From NCBI GenBank assembly GCA_963710745.1, contig CAVQBP010000001.1, positions 1 to 64,000 on the forward strand: a DNA stretch of 64,000 nt, given 5' to 3'. This document shows, in pieces, positions 29,866 to 39,249 of the stretch. Both the position numbers and the translations under genes were made by a program. This stretch comes from CAVQBP01 sp963710745 (GTDB taxonomy: Bacteria; Bacteroidota; Ignavibacteria; Ignavibacteriales; Ignavibacteriaceae). Every line of letters starts with the position of its first letter. The first letter of the stretch is position 1. Under the pieces are notes generated by a model. It saw only the letters and a program-made list of their open reading frames with translations. It was not told the origin of the DNA and did not search any database.

Positions 29866-30004
29866 TTGAATACCTATTAATAAAATTTTAATATATCTAA
29901 TATAGAGAAACTGAAAATTAATTTCTGTAATTAAGATATTTTGTTTATTGCAGAATTAATAAATTATCAGCATATCTATCTTTTATATCAAACAGGTTTT
30001 AATA

Positions 30005-31156
30005 TTAGAAATAATATTCAACCTGTGAATAAACCGAATGGGGAAAATACCAATATTCGGAAAAATCATTTCCATAGGTGATCTGTGCACCCACAGTGAG
30101 AGATAAGTTTGAAGTGATGGAATATAAACCGCTTACCGCAACAAATCCGCTTCCATCATTTAAATTTTGATTTACCAAAAGTGAAGCCGAGGTAATGAAA
30201 GAGAAAACATAATTAGCAGATAATGCAAGATAATTACGGCTTAAGTTAAGTATTTCTCCGTTTACCAATCTTAATAATTCATAATTTGCTTTATTTGCTT
30301 TTCCTTCTCCGTTATATTGATATTCTGCTAAGGCATAGAGTTCGGGAGTTATTTGATAATCAGTACCTAAAGTGAATCTTGTGTAGTTATCACTTATATT
30401 CTCTTTATTCATTGATACTATTCCTTCACCTCGAATACCTGCATTAAGAAGACTTCCTGCAAAATCCCATCCCGCGACAATCCTTTTATCGAAATATCCT
30501 CCAACAACTGCAAGATCATACTGTTCTAAATTTGTTCTGAACCGGAAACCTGCATTACTATTCGCAATTTTCTTCTGCGGATTATAAACAACGTCAAGAT
30601 CTGTGAAGTTTCCGAAAAAATATGTAAGAGCAGCTACATCCGCACCATCTTTTTCAATTTTAGCAAAATTCGCCGGGTTAACAGGATTAAAGAGATCGAT
30701 AGGATTCCAAATTCTCCCGCTTCCCCACGCAATCCTTTGCCTGCCAATGGAAATATTACCCCAGTTAAAATCCTGTCTGAAATAAAGACGATCGAAATAG
30801 TGAGATACTTTATAATTCCCTTCATTAATTAAATCCCACTTAAGATTGAAAAGCTGTCTGCTTGTACTAACCGATGAAAGATCAAATAATAAATTCTTTT
30901 CGGAATATAAAGCATCTATTTCATATTCAACATTTATTCTTGCATTTGCCCATAGATCCGCTTCAGGTTTTAAACGTAATCTATTAAGATTTAAAAACTG
31001 GTTATTAACCGGGAAAGGGAAAAAAACAGGATATTTTTTCATAATCATGTAAACGGGAAGTTCAACAAAATATCCTGAAAAGTTAAAGTTGATTTGTGCC
31101 TGTAAGGGTTTGAAAAATAAAAAAAGACAAATAATAAGGAAATATTTTTTATACAT
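30005..31156 (-). CDS. Outer-membrane beta-barrel protein of the ABC export operon
   Basis: A 383-residue protein with a signal peptide (ends KPLQAQ) and a repeated amphipathic strand pattern to the terminal HSVYSQVEYYF, typical of a 12-16 stranded barrel. The central segment IGRQRIAWGSGRIWNPIDLFNP resembles the signature of DUF1302-like and related porin families. It is the last gene of the minus-strand export operon. Either a porin or an outer-membrane partner of the MacB-like transporter; the context favours the second. Confidence 0.75.
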   Translation of the reverse strand: MYKKYFLIICLFLFFKPLQAQINFNFSGYFVELPVYMIMKKYPVFFPFPVNNQFLNLNRLRLKPEADLWANARINVEYEIDALYSEKNLLFDLSSVSTSRQLFNLKWDLINEGNYKVSHYFDRLYFRQDFNWGNISIGRQRIAWGSGRIWNPIDLFNPVNPANFAKIEKDGADVAALTYFFGNFTDLDVVYNPQKKIANSNAGFRFRTNLEQYDLAVVGGYFDKRIVAGWDFAGSLLNAGIRGEGIVSMNKENISDNYTRFTLGTDYQITPELYALAEYQYNGEGKANKANYELLRLVNGEILNLSRNYLALSANYVFSFITSASLLVNQNLNDGSGFVAVSGLYSITSNLSLTVGAQITYGNDFSEYWYFPHSVYSQVEYYF

Positions 31157-31177
31157 ATCTTTTATTTATTAAGGCTT

Positions 31178-31282
31178 TCAAAAATCCGTTTGGCTTACAA
31201 TAAAATAATTGTTTGATGTTTCAGGCCTTGTTATAAAGCTTCCGAGGTATCCTGTTGCTCCTGCCAATAAAATTTTTTTCAT
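31178..31282 (-). pseudogene. Remnant of an NAD(P)-binding Rossmann (SDR/NmrA-like) protein
   Basis: An ATG at 31282 opens 34 codons that start MKKILLAGATGYLGSFIT, the first strand and dinucleotide-binding glycine loop of an atypical SDR (GATGYLG), then continue with RPETSNNYFIVSQTDF and stop at 31178. The other 250 or so residues of such a protein are absent. It lies between the ATPase gene and the barrel-protein gene in the same orientation. An internal deletion of an epimerase-like gene that once belonged to this operon is the simplest reading. Confidence 0.65.
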
Positions 31283-31339
31283 TTTAACTTATAGTTATGA
31301 AAAAGGGCAAGAAAATCCCGTTAAAATTTTAAAGAGAAG

Positions 31340-32008
31340 TTATTCAATCATTCCATCCTTTAAAATCAATAACCTTTTTGCCCGGTTCATTACCTGTTTA
31401 TCATGGGAAGAGAATATAAAAGTTATGTTTTTTTCTTCATTCATTTTCTGCATTAGATCGAGCAAATGCCCTGCAGTTTTTGAATCGAGGTTTGCAGTCG
31501 GTTCATCGGCTAAGACAATGGAAGGATTATTTACAATTGCTCTTGCTACTGCAACTCGCTGCTGCTGTCCGCCGCTCATTTCGTTAGGCCGTTTATTTGC
31601 AAGGTCTTTTATTTCAAGTTCATCCATAAGTTTTAATGCTTTTTCTTCCCGTTCTTTTTCGGATACTCCAAGCAGCATCATGCTGAATTCAATATTTTCT
31701 AAAGCAGAAAGAACAGGTATTAAATTATATGCCTGGAAAATGAATCCAAGCTTATGTAGCCTAAATCCGGATAATTCGTTCTTATTTTTTTTTGTAATAT
31801 CTTCCCCCTCAAAATAGATATTTCCTTTCGTCGGTTTATCAAGTGCGCCTATCATATTTAACAACGTAGTTTTCCCGGAACCTGAAGGTCCAGCTATTAC
31901 GAGAAATTCACCTTTTAAAATATCCAGATCGATACCGCGGATAGCATGTACGGGAACACCATTATCCTGATAGGTCTTTTCCAAATTCGTTACTTTTATT
32001 ATTTCCAT
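31340..32008 (-). CDS. ABC transporter ATPase (LolD/MacB type)
   Basis: A 222-residue ATPase: Walker A GPSGSGKTTL (about 38-47), LSGFRLHKLGFIFQAYNLIP Q-loop region, signature MSGGQQQRVAVARAIV (about 144-159), Walker B VLADEPTANLDS and His in FSSHDKQV. The length and the GFIFQxYNLIP motif are those of LolD and MacB ATPases, mechanotransmission ABC systems that work on substrates outside the inner membrane without pulling them through it. It follows the two FtsX/MacB-type permeases. Confidence 0.93.
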   Translation of the reverse strand: MEIIKVTNLEKTYQDNGVPVHAIRGIDLDILKGEFLVIAGPSGSGKTTLLNMIGALDKPTKGNIYFEGEDITKKNKNELSGFRLHKLGFIFQAYNLIPVLSALENIEFSMMLLGVSEKEREEKALKLMDELEIKDLANKRPNEMSGGQQQRVAVARAIVNNPSIVLADEPTANLDSKTAGHLLDLMQKMNEEKNITFIFSSHDKQVMNRAKRLLILKDGMIE

Positions 32009-32063
32009 AAATTTTAATTTTTTGTTTTTAAATTTGCAGCTTAATTATATTGATGCTGCAAGA

Positions 32064-33278
32064 TTAAACATAATATATTGCTTTTATGGGTTCAAGTTTA
32101 ATTGCCCGGTAAGCGGGGTAAAGTGCTCCGATCACAGCAATAAACGGAATAATTATTACCAGCATGATTGTATTTGTAACTGAAAGAACCGGGTAAATTA
32201 CTGCTCCTATTCCAAATGATTTTAAAGCATCCGAAAAAATGCTGAAATTTATTCCGCTGATTGAAATCGGCCAGTGAATCAACAAACCTAATGCTAATCC
32301 AAGAATTGTTCCTATAACTCCAATCATAAATGCTTCAAGTACAAACATCAAAAATATTTTATTGTTTTTCATGCCAATTGCCATAAGAACGCCGATTTCA
32401 TTTATGCGTTCAAATACCGACATCAGCATTGTATTTACAATACCAAAAATTAATGCCAGGCCCACAATCATATAAAAAATCCACATAGTCTGATCATAAA
32501 GATCCATTTGATAAATCAACATCGGCAATAATTCTTTGTAGGATAAAACTTCATATTTATTTCCAAGTTTGGCTTCCAGTTCCGATTTTACCTTATCCAC
32601 ATTATGATAATCATTTAAGATAATTGCGTATTCATAAATGTGACTATCTATCCCAAGCATTTCCTGGGCTGTTTTAATTGGAATATAAATAGTAGTTTTA
32701 TCAAAGTCAGAACTGACAGTTTGAAAAATACCTGCGACCCTAAAGAGATCCGAGCCTATATCTCCATTCGGGGTATTCGACATAATCACAACTTTGTCAC
32801 CTAAGCCAACTCCTAATTTATCAGCAAGCTGTTTACCAATAACTATATCTCTCTTATTTCCCGTAAAAAATTGTCCTTCAATAATTGATTCTTTTATATC
32901 AGATACCTTAGCTTCCATTTCCGGATAAACGCCGTAAATATATACTCCTGATGAACTTGAAGCACTGCTTGCTAACCCGAAAGTAATAACTCTCTCGCTA
33001 TATGCTTTTATATCTTTCTGAATTCTCACAGCTTTTTCTACCAACGCGTTGTCGGGGATATAGTTTTTAATAACTTTGTCATTATTGAATCCTTCTTTAT
33101 GAATTTGAATATGGGAAACGCTGTTGCTGATTTGATTATTAAGCATCTGGCGCAGCATTCCATGATCTAATCCATCATAAAAAATAACCGCGATCATTCC
33201 TACAACAACCGAGCTGAGTACAATTAAGGATTTACGTTTATTCCGCCAGATATTCCGCCATGCTAATTTTAAAAGCAT
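32064..33278 (-). CDS. FtsX/MacB-type ABC permease
   Basis: A 404-residue permease with the start KLAWRNIWRNKRKSLIV, one membrane segment (about 18-40), a large periplasmic MacB_PCD domain (about 45-265), then three segments with the FtsX-domain signature (FERINEIGVLMAIGMKNNKIFLMF) at the C-terminus, ending PAYRAIKLEPIKAIYY. It is a paralogue of the neighbouring permease and probably forms a LolCE-like heterodimer with it. Confidence 0.92.
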   Translation of the reverse strand: MLLKLAWRNIWRNKRKSLIVLSSVVVGMIAVIFYDGLDHGMLRQMLNNQISNSVSHIQIHKEGFNNDKVIKNYIPDNALVEKAVRIQKDIKAYSERVITFGLASSASSSSGVYIYGVYPEMEAKVSDIKESIIEGQFFTGNKRDIVIGKQLADKLGVGLGDKVVIMSNTPNGDIGSDLFRVAGIFQTVSSDFDKTTIYIPIKTAQEMLGIDSHIYEYAIILNDYHNVDKVKSELEAKLGNKYEVLSYKELLPMLIYQMDLYDQTMWIFYMIVGLALIFGIVNTMLMSVFERINEIGVLMAIGMKNNKIFLMFVLEAFMIGVIGTILGLALGLLIHWPISISGINFSIFSDALKSFGIGAVIYPVLSVTNTIMLVIIIPFIAVIGALYPAYRAIKLEPIKAIYYV

Positions 33279-33324
33279 ATTTAATACTTAGATTTTGACT
33301 TTTGATTTTTGAATTTTGACTTTT

Positions 33325-34548
33325 TCAAGTATATCTTATTCCTTTTAATGGTTCCAGCTTATAAACTTTGTAAGCGGGGTATAAGCTGGATAAAAATGAA
33401 ATTACAATTACAGCTATTGAAACATGTATGAATATTATAAAATCCAAAGTAGATTCTAATCTCGGGAGAAACCCGTATTCTTCGTATATCTTTGTTAATT
33501 CACCACCGAATATTATAGGGTGCTGGACAATATAAAAATTTATTCCATACCCGATGATATTGCCCAGGATCAAACCGAAAACAGTAATTAATAAAGTTTC
33601 CAGGTAAACAATTTTAACCAAATTAAACTGGGGCATTCCAATAGCCAGTTCGACACCGAACTCCCTGAACCTTTCGGTTATTGACATTAAAATTGTATTT
33701 AAAATTCCGAAAGCAACAATCACGATTAAAATTCCAAGAAAAAATATTCCGCTGACATTGTCAAATTCAACTAATTGGGTAAGTTCAGGAACAACCTGAC
33801 GCCATAAAAGAACTCTTAAATCAGGATTGGTTATTTTTCTGCTTACGGCAGCCTGAACACCAGGCGCATCGGAAAGTCCTTTTGCACCAATAGCAATAAC
33901 ATTTATCCTGTTATACATTCCAAGAAGAGATTGAGCAGTTTTTAGACCCATTAAAACCGCCATGGCATCAAATTCTTTTGAACCCATTTTGATAGAACCG
34001 ATAATTTTGAATTTTAAATTACCAAGACTTCCATCATATCCCTGGGCAAGGACTACAACAGTATCTCCTATTTTTGCTTTTAAATTTTCCAGTAAAGTTA
34101 CACCAACAACAATATTACTGCTCGAATCAGACTGTAAAAATTTTCCTTCTCTAACTTTTTCAGGTAAGGTAGTTACTTTTTTTTCTCCACGAGGTTCAAT
34201 TCCAAAGATTGCGGAACCAAGAGAAGCATCTTTATAACTAATTAAACCGTCTGCATAAATCCTGGGAGTAAAAGCCGTAACTTCAGGTATACTGCTAAGT
34301 TTTTCTTTTAATTCTTTAGTATATCTGAAACATTTATTTAAAGATGGATTTTCCTGAAATCCTTTTGCCTGGATTTGCACATAGCTAGTAAACTGTTCGA
34401 TGACGGTTCTGTAGTTTAATGCGTAAGTTCCCAGCTGAATTCCCCTCATGCCTATTGCAAGCAGAGTAGCAAAAGTTATAGCAGCAAGAGTAATTATGGT
34501 ACGTCTTTTATTTCGCCAGATGTTTCGCCACGCTAGTTTAAGTAACAT
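33325..34548 (-). CDS. FtsX/MacB-type ABC permease, paralogue
   Basis: A 407-residue permease with the same layout as the next gene: KLAWRNIWRNKRRTIIT start, MacB_PCD periplasmic domain, three C-terminal membrane segments with ITERFREFGVELAIGMPQFN, ending PAYKVYKLEPLKGIRY. The two permeases share start and end motifs but differ in the periplasmic domain, as LolC and LolE do. Located 46 bases upstream of its paralogue and 83 bases after the LolA-like gene. Confidence 0.92.
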   Translation of the reverse strand: MLLKLAWRNIWRNKRRTIITLAAITFATLLAIGMRGIQLGTYALNYRTVIEQFTSYVQIQAKGFQENPSLNKCFRYTKELKEKLSSIPEVTAFTPRIYADGLISYKDASLGSAIFGIEPRGEKKVTTLPEKVREGKFLQSDSSSNIVVGVTLLENLKAKIGDTVVVLAQGYDGSLGNLKFKIIGSIKMGSKEFDAMAVLMGLKTAQSLLGMYNRINVIAIGAKGLSDAPGVQAAVSRKITNPDLRVLLWRQVVPELTQLVEFDNVSGIFFLGILIVIVAFGILNTILMSITERFREFGVELAIGMPQFNLVKIVYLETLLITVFGLILGNIIGYGINFYIVQHPIIFGGELTKIYEEYGFLPRLESTLDFIIFIHVSIAVIVISFLSSLYPAYKVYKLEPLKGIRYT

Positions 34549-34631
34549 ACATTCTTTTACAATTAGTTAATCAAGATATAATTTTAAATTACATATATTT
34601 TTATACTTGAAATCTCCGCTTACAATTGAAC

Positions 34632-35378
34632 TTAATCTCCTCTTTCCAACTCTTGAAATGAGAATTTCCTTGCCGGTATTTTTTTATTAAAATCCATATT
34701 AAGAATTTCAATCTGGGTATAATTATCTTTCTTTGTCTTATCATACATTGTCCATTTTGCAGGCAGAATTCTGCCGTTAAAATTTTTAACATCAGAATAG
34801 ACCAGGTATCTTACCATATTTCCTTTCTCATCGAAATATTGAACCAGAGCAGGGAGGTAGTCTTTTTTACGAACCCAATAATAGAGTTTTCCCCAAACAA
34901 CGGGAGCATCCGGTTTTGGCGTTAATTGAATCTTCCAGGTTTCATTGCCGTCAATTTTTTCATCACCGATAATTTTCTGAGTATAATCTTTTGCTAAATT
35001 AGATTCTCTTACAAGATCATCATTCGTAAAATTAGACCCATTCCATGACTGCAGCATCATTGAAGGAGGTATTTTGATGGTTGTTTCTGTGTTAGCAAGA
35101 TACTGCCACATTTCATTTCCAATCTTTAGAGTTTTATTTCCTTTCTCTTTTGTCGGGGATTTAGTTATTATAAGAGAATTCTTATTTCCCTGCCACCAGG
35201 ATTCCATAACCAGCTGCCGGGTAAAATCCTCCGTATGGATTGTCATTCTAAATGTTCCGTAAGCGGATTCTTCTCCCTTAACTGCATCTTCGGCTTTTTG
35301 TATTATTTCCTCGGCAGTCTGACCATGGATGATTGCCATCGGGTAAAGAATCAGAAAGAAAATCATAAACTTTTTCAT
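34632..35378 (-). CDS. Outer-membrane lipoprotein-sorting (LolA-like) protein
   Basis: A 248-residue secreted protein: signal peptide (MKKFMIFFLILYPMAIIHGQ), then a LolA/LolB-like half-barrel with AEEIIQKAEDAVKGEESAYG, FTRQLVMESWWQGNKNSLI and WKIQLTPKPDAPVVWGKLYYW. It is the first gene of the export operon, starting 26 bases below a palindromic operator (35404-35421). In similar operons the LolA-like protein hands a lipid or lipoprotein from the transporter across the periplasm; the cargo is unknown. Confidence 0.87.
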   Translation of the reverse strand: MKKFMIFFLILYPMAIIHGQTAEEIIQKAEDAVKGEESAYGTFRMTIHTEDFTRQLVMESWWQGNKNSLIITKSPTKEKGNKTLKIGNEMWQYLANTETTIKIPPSMMLQSWNGSNFTNDDLVRESNLAKDYTQKIIGDEKIDGNETWKIQLTPKPDAPVVWGKLYYWVRKKDYLPALVQYFDEKGNMVRYLVYSDVKNFNGRILPAKWTMYDKTKKDNYTQIEILNMDFNKKIPARKFSFQELERGD

Positions 35379-35403
35379 TTTATTATCTGTCCATATTTAA
35401 TAA

Positions 35404-35421
35404 TGACTAAACGTTCAGTCA
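35404..35421. promoter_or_regulatory. TetR-type operator upstream of the export operon
   Basis: TGACTAAACGTTCAGTCA is an 18-bp near-perfect palindrome (16 of 18 positions self-complementary). It overlaps a plausible minus-strand promoter (TTGACA at 35450-35445, an AT-rich -7 at about 35428-35420). A close relative lies at 35585, directly before the TetR gene, pointing to one regulator controlling both units. Confidence 0.72.
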
Positions 35422-35584
35422 AAAAATAAGAATTATTTTTTATTTGTCAAAATAAATTGGCGAAAAAATATGAGAAGTTAAATAAAATAAGTGATAAAGA
35501 ACAAAAATATTTTAAAATTATTTATATCAGAATGAGGTTAATGTTTCCAGCACTTGATTAAATGCAGTTTAAAAAATAAATTTA

Positions 35585-35602
35585 TGACTGAACATTTAAT
35601 CA
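35585..35602. promoter_or_regulatory. Second TetR-type operator at the TetR gene start
   Basis: TGACTGAACATTTAATCA matches the palindrome at 35404 in 14 of 18 positions and lies 15-32 bases before the ATG at 35617. It suggests autoregulation and supports 35617 as the start, since earlier starts would place the operator within or at the edge of the coding sequence. Confidence 0.6.
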
Positions 35603-35616
35603 ATAAAAATTTAATC

Positions 35617-36219
35617 ATGCCGAGATCCAAAGAACAATTCAGGGAAATGAGGGAGAAAACAAGAAAAGTAATTCTTGAAAATGCTCTAAAGCTTTTCTCT
35701 ATAAAAGGTTATCACGGAACATCTATAAATGATATTGCTAAAGCAGCTGGAATTTCAAAAGGTTTAGCTTATAACTATTTTGAAAGTAAGCAAAAACTGG
35801 TTGAGGCTTTATTTGAACAAATGCTTCAAATAGGGCAGGAGTTTGAAGAGATATTGGATTCTTCCCTGGAACCATATAAAAAGCTTGAAGTATTAATAGA
35901 ATTTTCATTTAAATATATAGAAGAGAATGAAGAATTTTGGCGCCTGTATATTTCTTTTGTTCTGCAGCCTGAGATAATAGAACAAGGAAAAAAGGTATCA
36001 AATGAATTTAATTCAGGTATACTAAAAAAGTTTGAAAAAATTCTTAAGCAGGCTGGGTTGAAAAGTCCCGCTATAGAAGGAAGAATATTAGGAGCTTTGT
36101 TTGATGGTATCGGGCTGGACTATTTTATCGATAAATCAAATTTCCCGCTGCAGAAAATTAAAAAATTGATTCTAAAAAGATACAGTAAAGAGGGGATTGA
36201 AAAATTAAAAGAGATTTAG
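35617..36219 (+). CDS. TetR/AcrR family repressor
   Basis: From the ATG at 35617 the protein has 200 residues, starting MPRSKEQFREMREKTRKVIL; earlier in-frame ATGs (35554, 35584) overlap the operator-like site. The helix-turn-helix is GTSINDIAKAAGISKGLAYNYFESK (key part TSINDIAKAAGISKG, about residues 32-46). The ligand domain has no clear enzyme homology. It is divergent from the LolA/ABC operon, and the paired palindromes fit repression of that operon and of itself, with relief by an unknown ligand. Confidence 0.9.
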   Translation: MPRSKEQFREMREKTRKVILENALKLFSIKGYHGTSINDIAKAAGISKGLAYNYFESKQKLVEALFEQMLQIGQEFEEILDSSLEPYKKLEVLIEFSFKYIEENEEFWRLYISFVLQPEIIEQGKKVSNEFNSGILKKFEKILKQAGLKSPAIEGRILGALFDGIGLDYFIDKSNFPLQKIKKLILKRYSKEGIEKLKEI

Positions 36220-36274
36220 GCAATCAAATCAAAAGTCAAAAATATAAAACCGGAATAATCTTTTATTACTATGT

Positions 36275-39061
36275 CTAGCCGGTGTTTCTCACTCCTGCAG
36301 CAATACCATTTACAGTAATTCTCAACAAGGATACAAGCTTATCTTTTTTTGATTTGGGAAAATTCTTTTCTCTGTACTGCTTAATAAATTTTACCTGGAT
36401 AAAGCTGATAGGATCAATATATGGATTTCTTAAAAGAAGCGAACTTTGCAGAGATTTATTATGATCAAGAAGATCTTTTTCACCGGTAATTTTCAGAATA
36501 GTATTTATTGAGAGTTCATATTCTTTATTTATCATTTCAAAAATTTCATTAGCAGCTTTTTTATTCTTACACAACGAAACATATTCTTTCCCGATTATCA
36601 TATCTGTTTTCAGCAGCACCATTTCAATATTATTAACCAGCATTTTGAAAAATTCCCATTCATTATACATTTTTTCAATTTCATCCCAGGAAATTATTTT
36701 TTCATCAATGCATTTATTTATGGAATACCCGAATCCATACCAGCCCGAAATAGTCTGCCTGTTTTGAGTCCAAGAAAAAACCCAGGGGATCGCTCTCAAA
36801 GCTTTAAAATCCTTATTTTTTTGTCTTGATGATGGACGTGATCCAATTTCAATTTGTTCAATTATATCTATCGGAGTTGCAGTTCGAAAATATTCTGTAA
36901 AGTACTTATAATTTATTAATTGCCTGTAACTTTCAAGTGCATCAGATGAAATGGCTTCAAATATTTCACTGTAATCATCAAATTTATCAGCAGGTTTTTT
37001 ATACTTTGATTCTGCAGAAGCGATAAGGATTGCCGAGGTTATAAATTCCAGGCTTTGGTGAGCAATTTCAGGAATAAGATATTTGGAAGAAATCATTTCT
37101 CCCTGCTCTGTAATTTTTATTTTTCCTTCAATTGTTCCTGCAGGCTGCGCCAGTATCGATTGGCTAACGGGTCCGCCTCCCCGCGAAATGCTTCCTCCGC
37201 GGCCGTGAAAAAGGAGCAATTCAATTTTCTCTTTATCGCATAATTTTTTAAGATTTTTTTGAGCTTTATAGAGTTCGAAATTTGAGGTTACTATTCCGCC
37301 GTCCTTATTGCTGTCTGAATAACCGATCATGATTTTTTGTCTTTTATTCCGGAATTTCAGATGAGAAGAATATGCTTTATTATTAAAAAGCTTCAGCATT
37401 ACTTCCTGTGATTTTCTGAGATCTTCGATTGTTTCAAACAAAGGAAGAATATCAAGATTTGATTTTATTATCTTCCCCTCCTGCACAATAACTACACCCG
37501 CTTCTTTTGCCAGCAGCAGTGCGGTGAGAACATCACTCACGGTTGAACAGTTGCTGATTATATAATCATTGCAGGCTTCAGGTGATATATTCTTTTTGCC
37601 CCAGTTAATCAATTCAATTTCGCTGATAACCTGTTTCGTGATTTCCTTTAAATTGCTGAAAGAATTTTTTAAAGGTCTTGCGCTCAATATTTCTCTTGTA
37701 AGAATTTCAATCTTTTCGGTTTCAACCAGGGATTCAAAATCGGGACTTACCTCTGAGTAATTAAATAAATCATTTATCGCAGTATGAAGCATAGGTGAAT
37801 TCTGCCTGATATCTGTCTGCACCAGGTGAAATCCAAATGTTTTTATTTTATAAATCAGCGGGAGAATTTTGTTATCTGCAATTATCTTTCCTTTATTTTT
37901 GATCAGGCTATTATAAATTAATTGGAAATCCGATAGTAACTCGTTAGAATCTGCATATCCTATATCCGTATTATCAATTGTATGCTGAAGTTTTTCTGAA
38001 ATCAATAATAGTTTAGTCCGGTAGATTTCAGAAGGATCCCTCATTATTCCTTCACTAATTCTGGGATTAAGAAGCTCGCTGTCTTTTTCTACAGATCGCT
38101 GAAGCTTTTTATCGGCTTTAATTATATTTAATGAAGAGCTCAATGAAGTATAAAGAGGAGGGAGATCTTTCAAATAAAGATTGATAATCTGATTTTTATT
38201 ATTCAGCAAAGTTTCTTTGGTTAAATCAACCGTTACATACGGATGTCCGTCTCTGTCTCCCCCCATCCAGGAGCCAAAATTTAAGACATTGGGAGCCGGT
38301 TTATCAAAATTGAACTCATCCTTAAGCTTTGAATTTAAGATTAAATAAAACTGCGGTATAATTTCATAGATTACATCTTTAAAGAAAAATAAGCCTCTTT
38401 GAATCTCATCTTTAACTGTTACCTTATGAAAACGTATTTCATTTGACTGCCACAACAAGGTAATTTCAGTCTGCAGCTGAGTTTTAATCTCTTCCTCTTC
38501 CTCTGTTGTGTTTTTAAGTATTTCTTTTCTAAGCAATAATTGACTAATCTTTAATATTTTTCTTAGAATAGTCTGCCGTGTTGCTTCTGTCGGATGGGCT
38601 GTAAATACGGGGATTATCTTAATTTTATTTAATACTTTTTCAATATCACTTTTGCTTAATTTACCATTCGATTCTTTTTTTAAGAAATGCAAAGCTTCTT
38701 CCATTGAGTTTTCCGGAGGTTCGCTGTTTAACATTATGGTTTCTCTGTACCTTCGAATCCTGTGAACTTCATCTGCAGCATTTACAAGGATAAAGTAAGT
38801 TGAAAAAGCACGCACAACTTTATAAGCATCCTCAATTGAAAGAGAACTGATTAAAGAAATAATTTCTTTCCGTGTTTTTTCATCATATTCGGTTCTAAGT
38901 GATTTTGTTAATGCCCTGAGTCTTTCTTCAGTTTCAAATAAAACTTCGCCTTCCTGTTCTCTAAGAATATTTCCGAGGATAAATCCAAGTTCCCTGATGT
39001 CTCTTTTTAACGGTGCATCTTTTTCCGATGCTTCAAGCTTATTCAAAGAAATTTTGTTCAT
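36275..39061 (-). CDS. ppc: Phosphoenolpyruvate carboxylase
   Basis: A 928-residue enzyme that carboxylates PEP with bicarbonate to make oxaloacetate, refilling the TCA cycle. The catalytic His lies in PVFTAHPTEATRQT (about 151-164), the PEP-binding Arg/Lys segment in GYSDSNKDGG (about 575-584), the glycine-rich loop FHGRGGSISRGGGP follows, and the C-terminus ends in VNGIAAGVRNTG, the conserved terminal NTG. Full length for the family and intact. Monocistronic by spacing. Confidence 0.96.
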   Translation of the reverse strand: MNKISLNKLEASEKDAPLKRDIRELGFILGNILREQEGEVLFETEERLRALTKSLRTEYDEKTRKEIISLISSLSIEDAYKVVRAFSTYFILVNAADEVHRIRRYRETIMLNSEPPENSMEEALHFLKKESNGKLSKSDIEKVLNKIKIIPVFTAHPTEATRQTILRKILKISQLLLRKEILKNTTEEEEEIKTQLQTEITLLWQSNEIRFHKVTVKDEIQRGLFFFKDVIYEIIPQFYLILNSKLKDEFNFDKPAPNVLNFGSWMGGDRDGHPYVTVDLTKETLLNNKNQIINLYLKDLPPLYTSLSSSLNIIKADKKLQRSVEKDSELLNPRISEGIMRDPSEIYRTKLLLISEKLQHTIDNTDIGYADSNELLSDFQLIYNSLIKNKGKIIADNKILPLIYKIKTFGFHLVQTDIRQNSPMLHTAINDLFNYSEVSPDFESLVETEKIEILTREILSARPLKNSFSNLKEITKQVISEIELINWGKKNISPEACNDYIISNCSTVSDVLTALLLAKEAGVVIVQEGKIIKSNLDILPLFETIEDLRKSQEVMLKLFNNKAYSSHLKFRNKRQKIMIGYSDSNKDGGIVTSNFELYKAQKNLKKLCDKEKIELLLFHGRGGSISRGGGPVSQSILAQPAGTIEGKIKITEQGEMISSKYLIPEIAHQSLEFITSAILIASAESKYKKPADKFDDYSEIFEAISSDALESYRQLINYKYFTEYFRTATPIDIIEQIEIGSRPSSRQKNKDFKALRAIPWVFSWTQNRQTISGWYGFGYSINKCIDEKIISWDEIEKMYNEWEFFKMLVNNIEMVLLKTDMIIGKEYVSLCKNKKAANEIFEMINKEYELSINTILKITGEKDLLDHNKSLQSSLLLRNPYIDPISFIQVKFIKQYREKNFPKSKKDKLVSLLRITVNGIAAGVRNTG

Positions 39062-39203
39062 TTGCTAATAGTATGTTTTTTATTGATTGAATAAAAATAG
39101 TTGGTTCCTAAACTTACCTAAAGATATCAAGAACTGAACAGGCGACCGGCACATTAAGGATTGGCTATCATAAAATTATAGTCACAATTATATCGATATT
39201 AAA

Positions 39204-39230
39204 TGTTAAATTTAATATTTAAATTTAACA
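39204..39230. promoter_or_regulatory. Perfect palindrome before the amidoligase operon
   Basis: TGTTAAATTTA (39204-39214) and TAAATTTAACA (39220-39230) form a perfect 11-bp inverted repeat with a 5-base spacer, ending 19 bases before the ATG of the C39-like gene. Position suggests an operator in the promoter or 5' UTR of the operon. The AT-rich composition makes chance possible, but 11 of 11 matches is high. Confidence 0.5.
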
Positions 39231-39249
39231 TAATTTTTAAAAAGGATTT

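Noticed and set aside
31209..31817. A 202-codon plus-strand open frame
   Set aside because: It lies antisense to the LolD-like ATPase gene and translates to serine/phenylalanine-rich sequence without motifs; a shadow of the real gene.
35544..35562. A third copy of the TetR operator (TTGATTAAATGCAG)
   Set aside because: Only a 10-base half match, not palindromic; not enough to call an operator.
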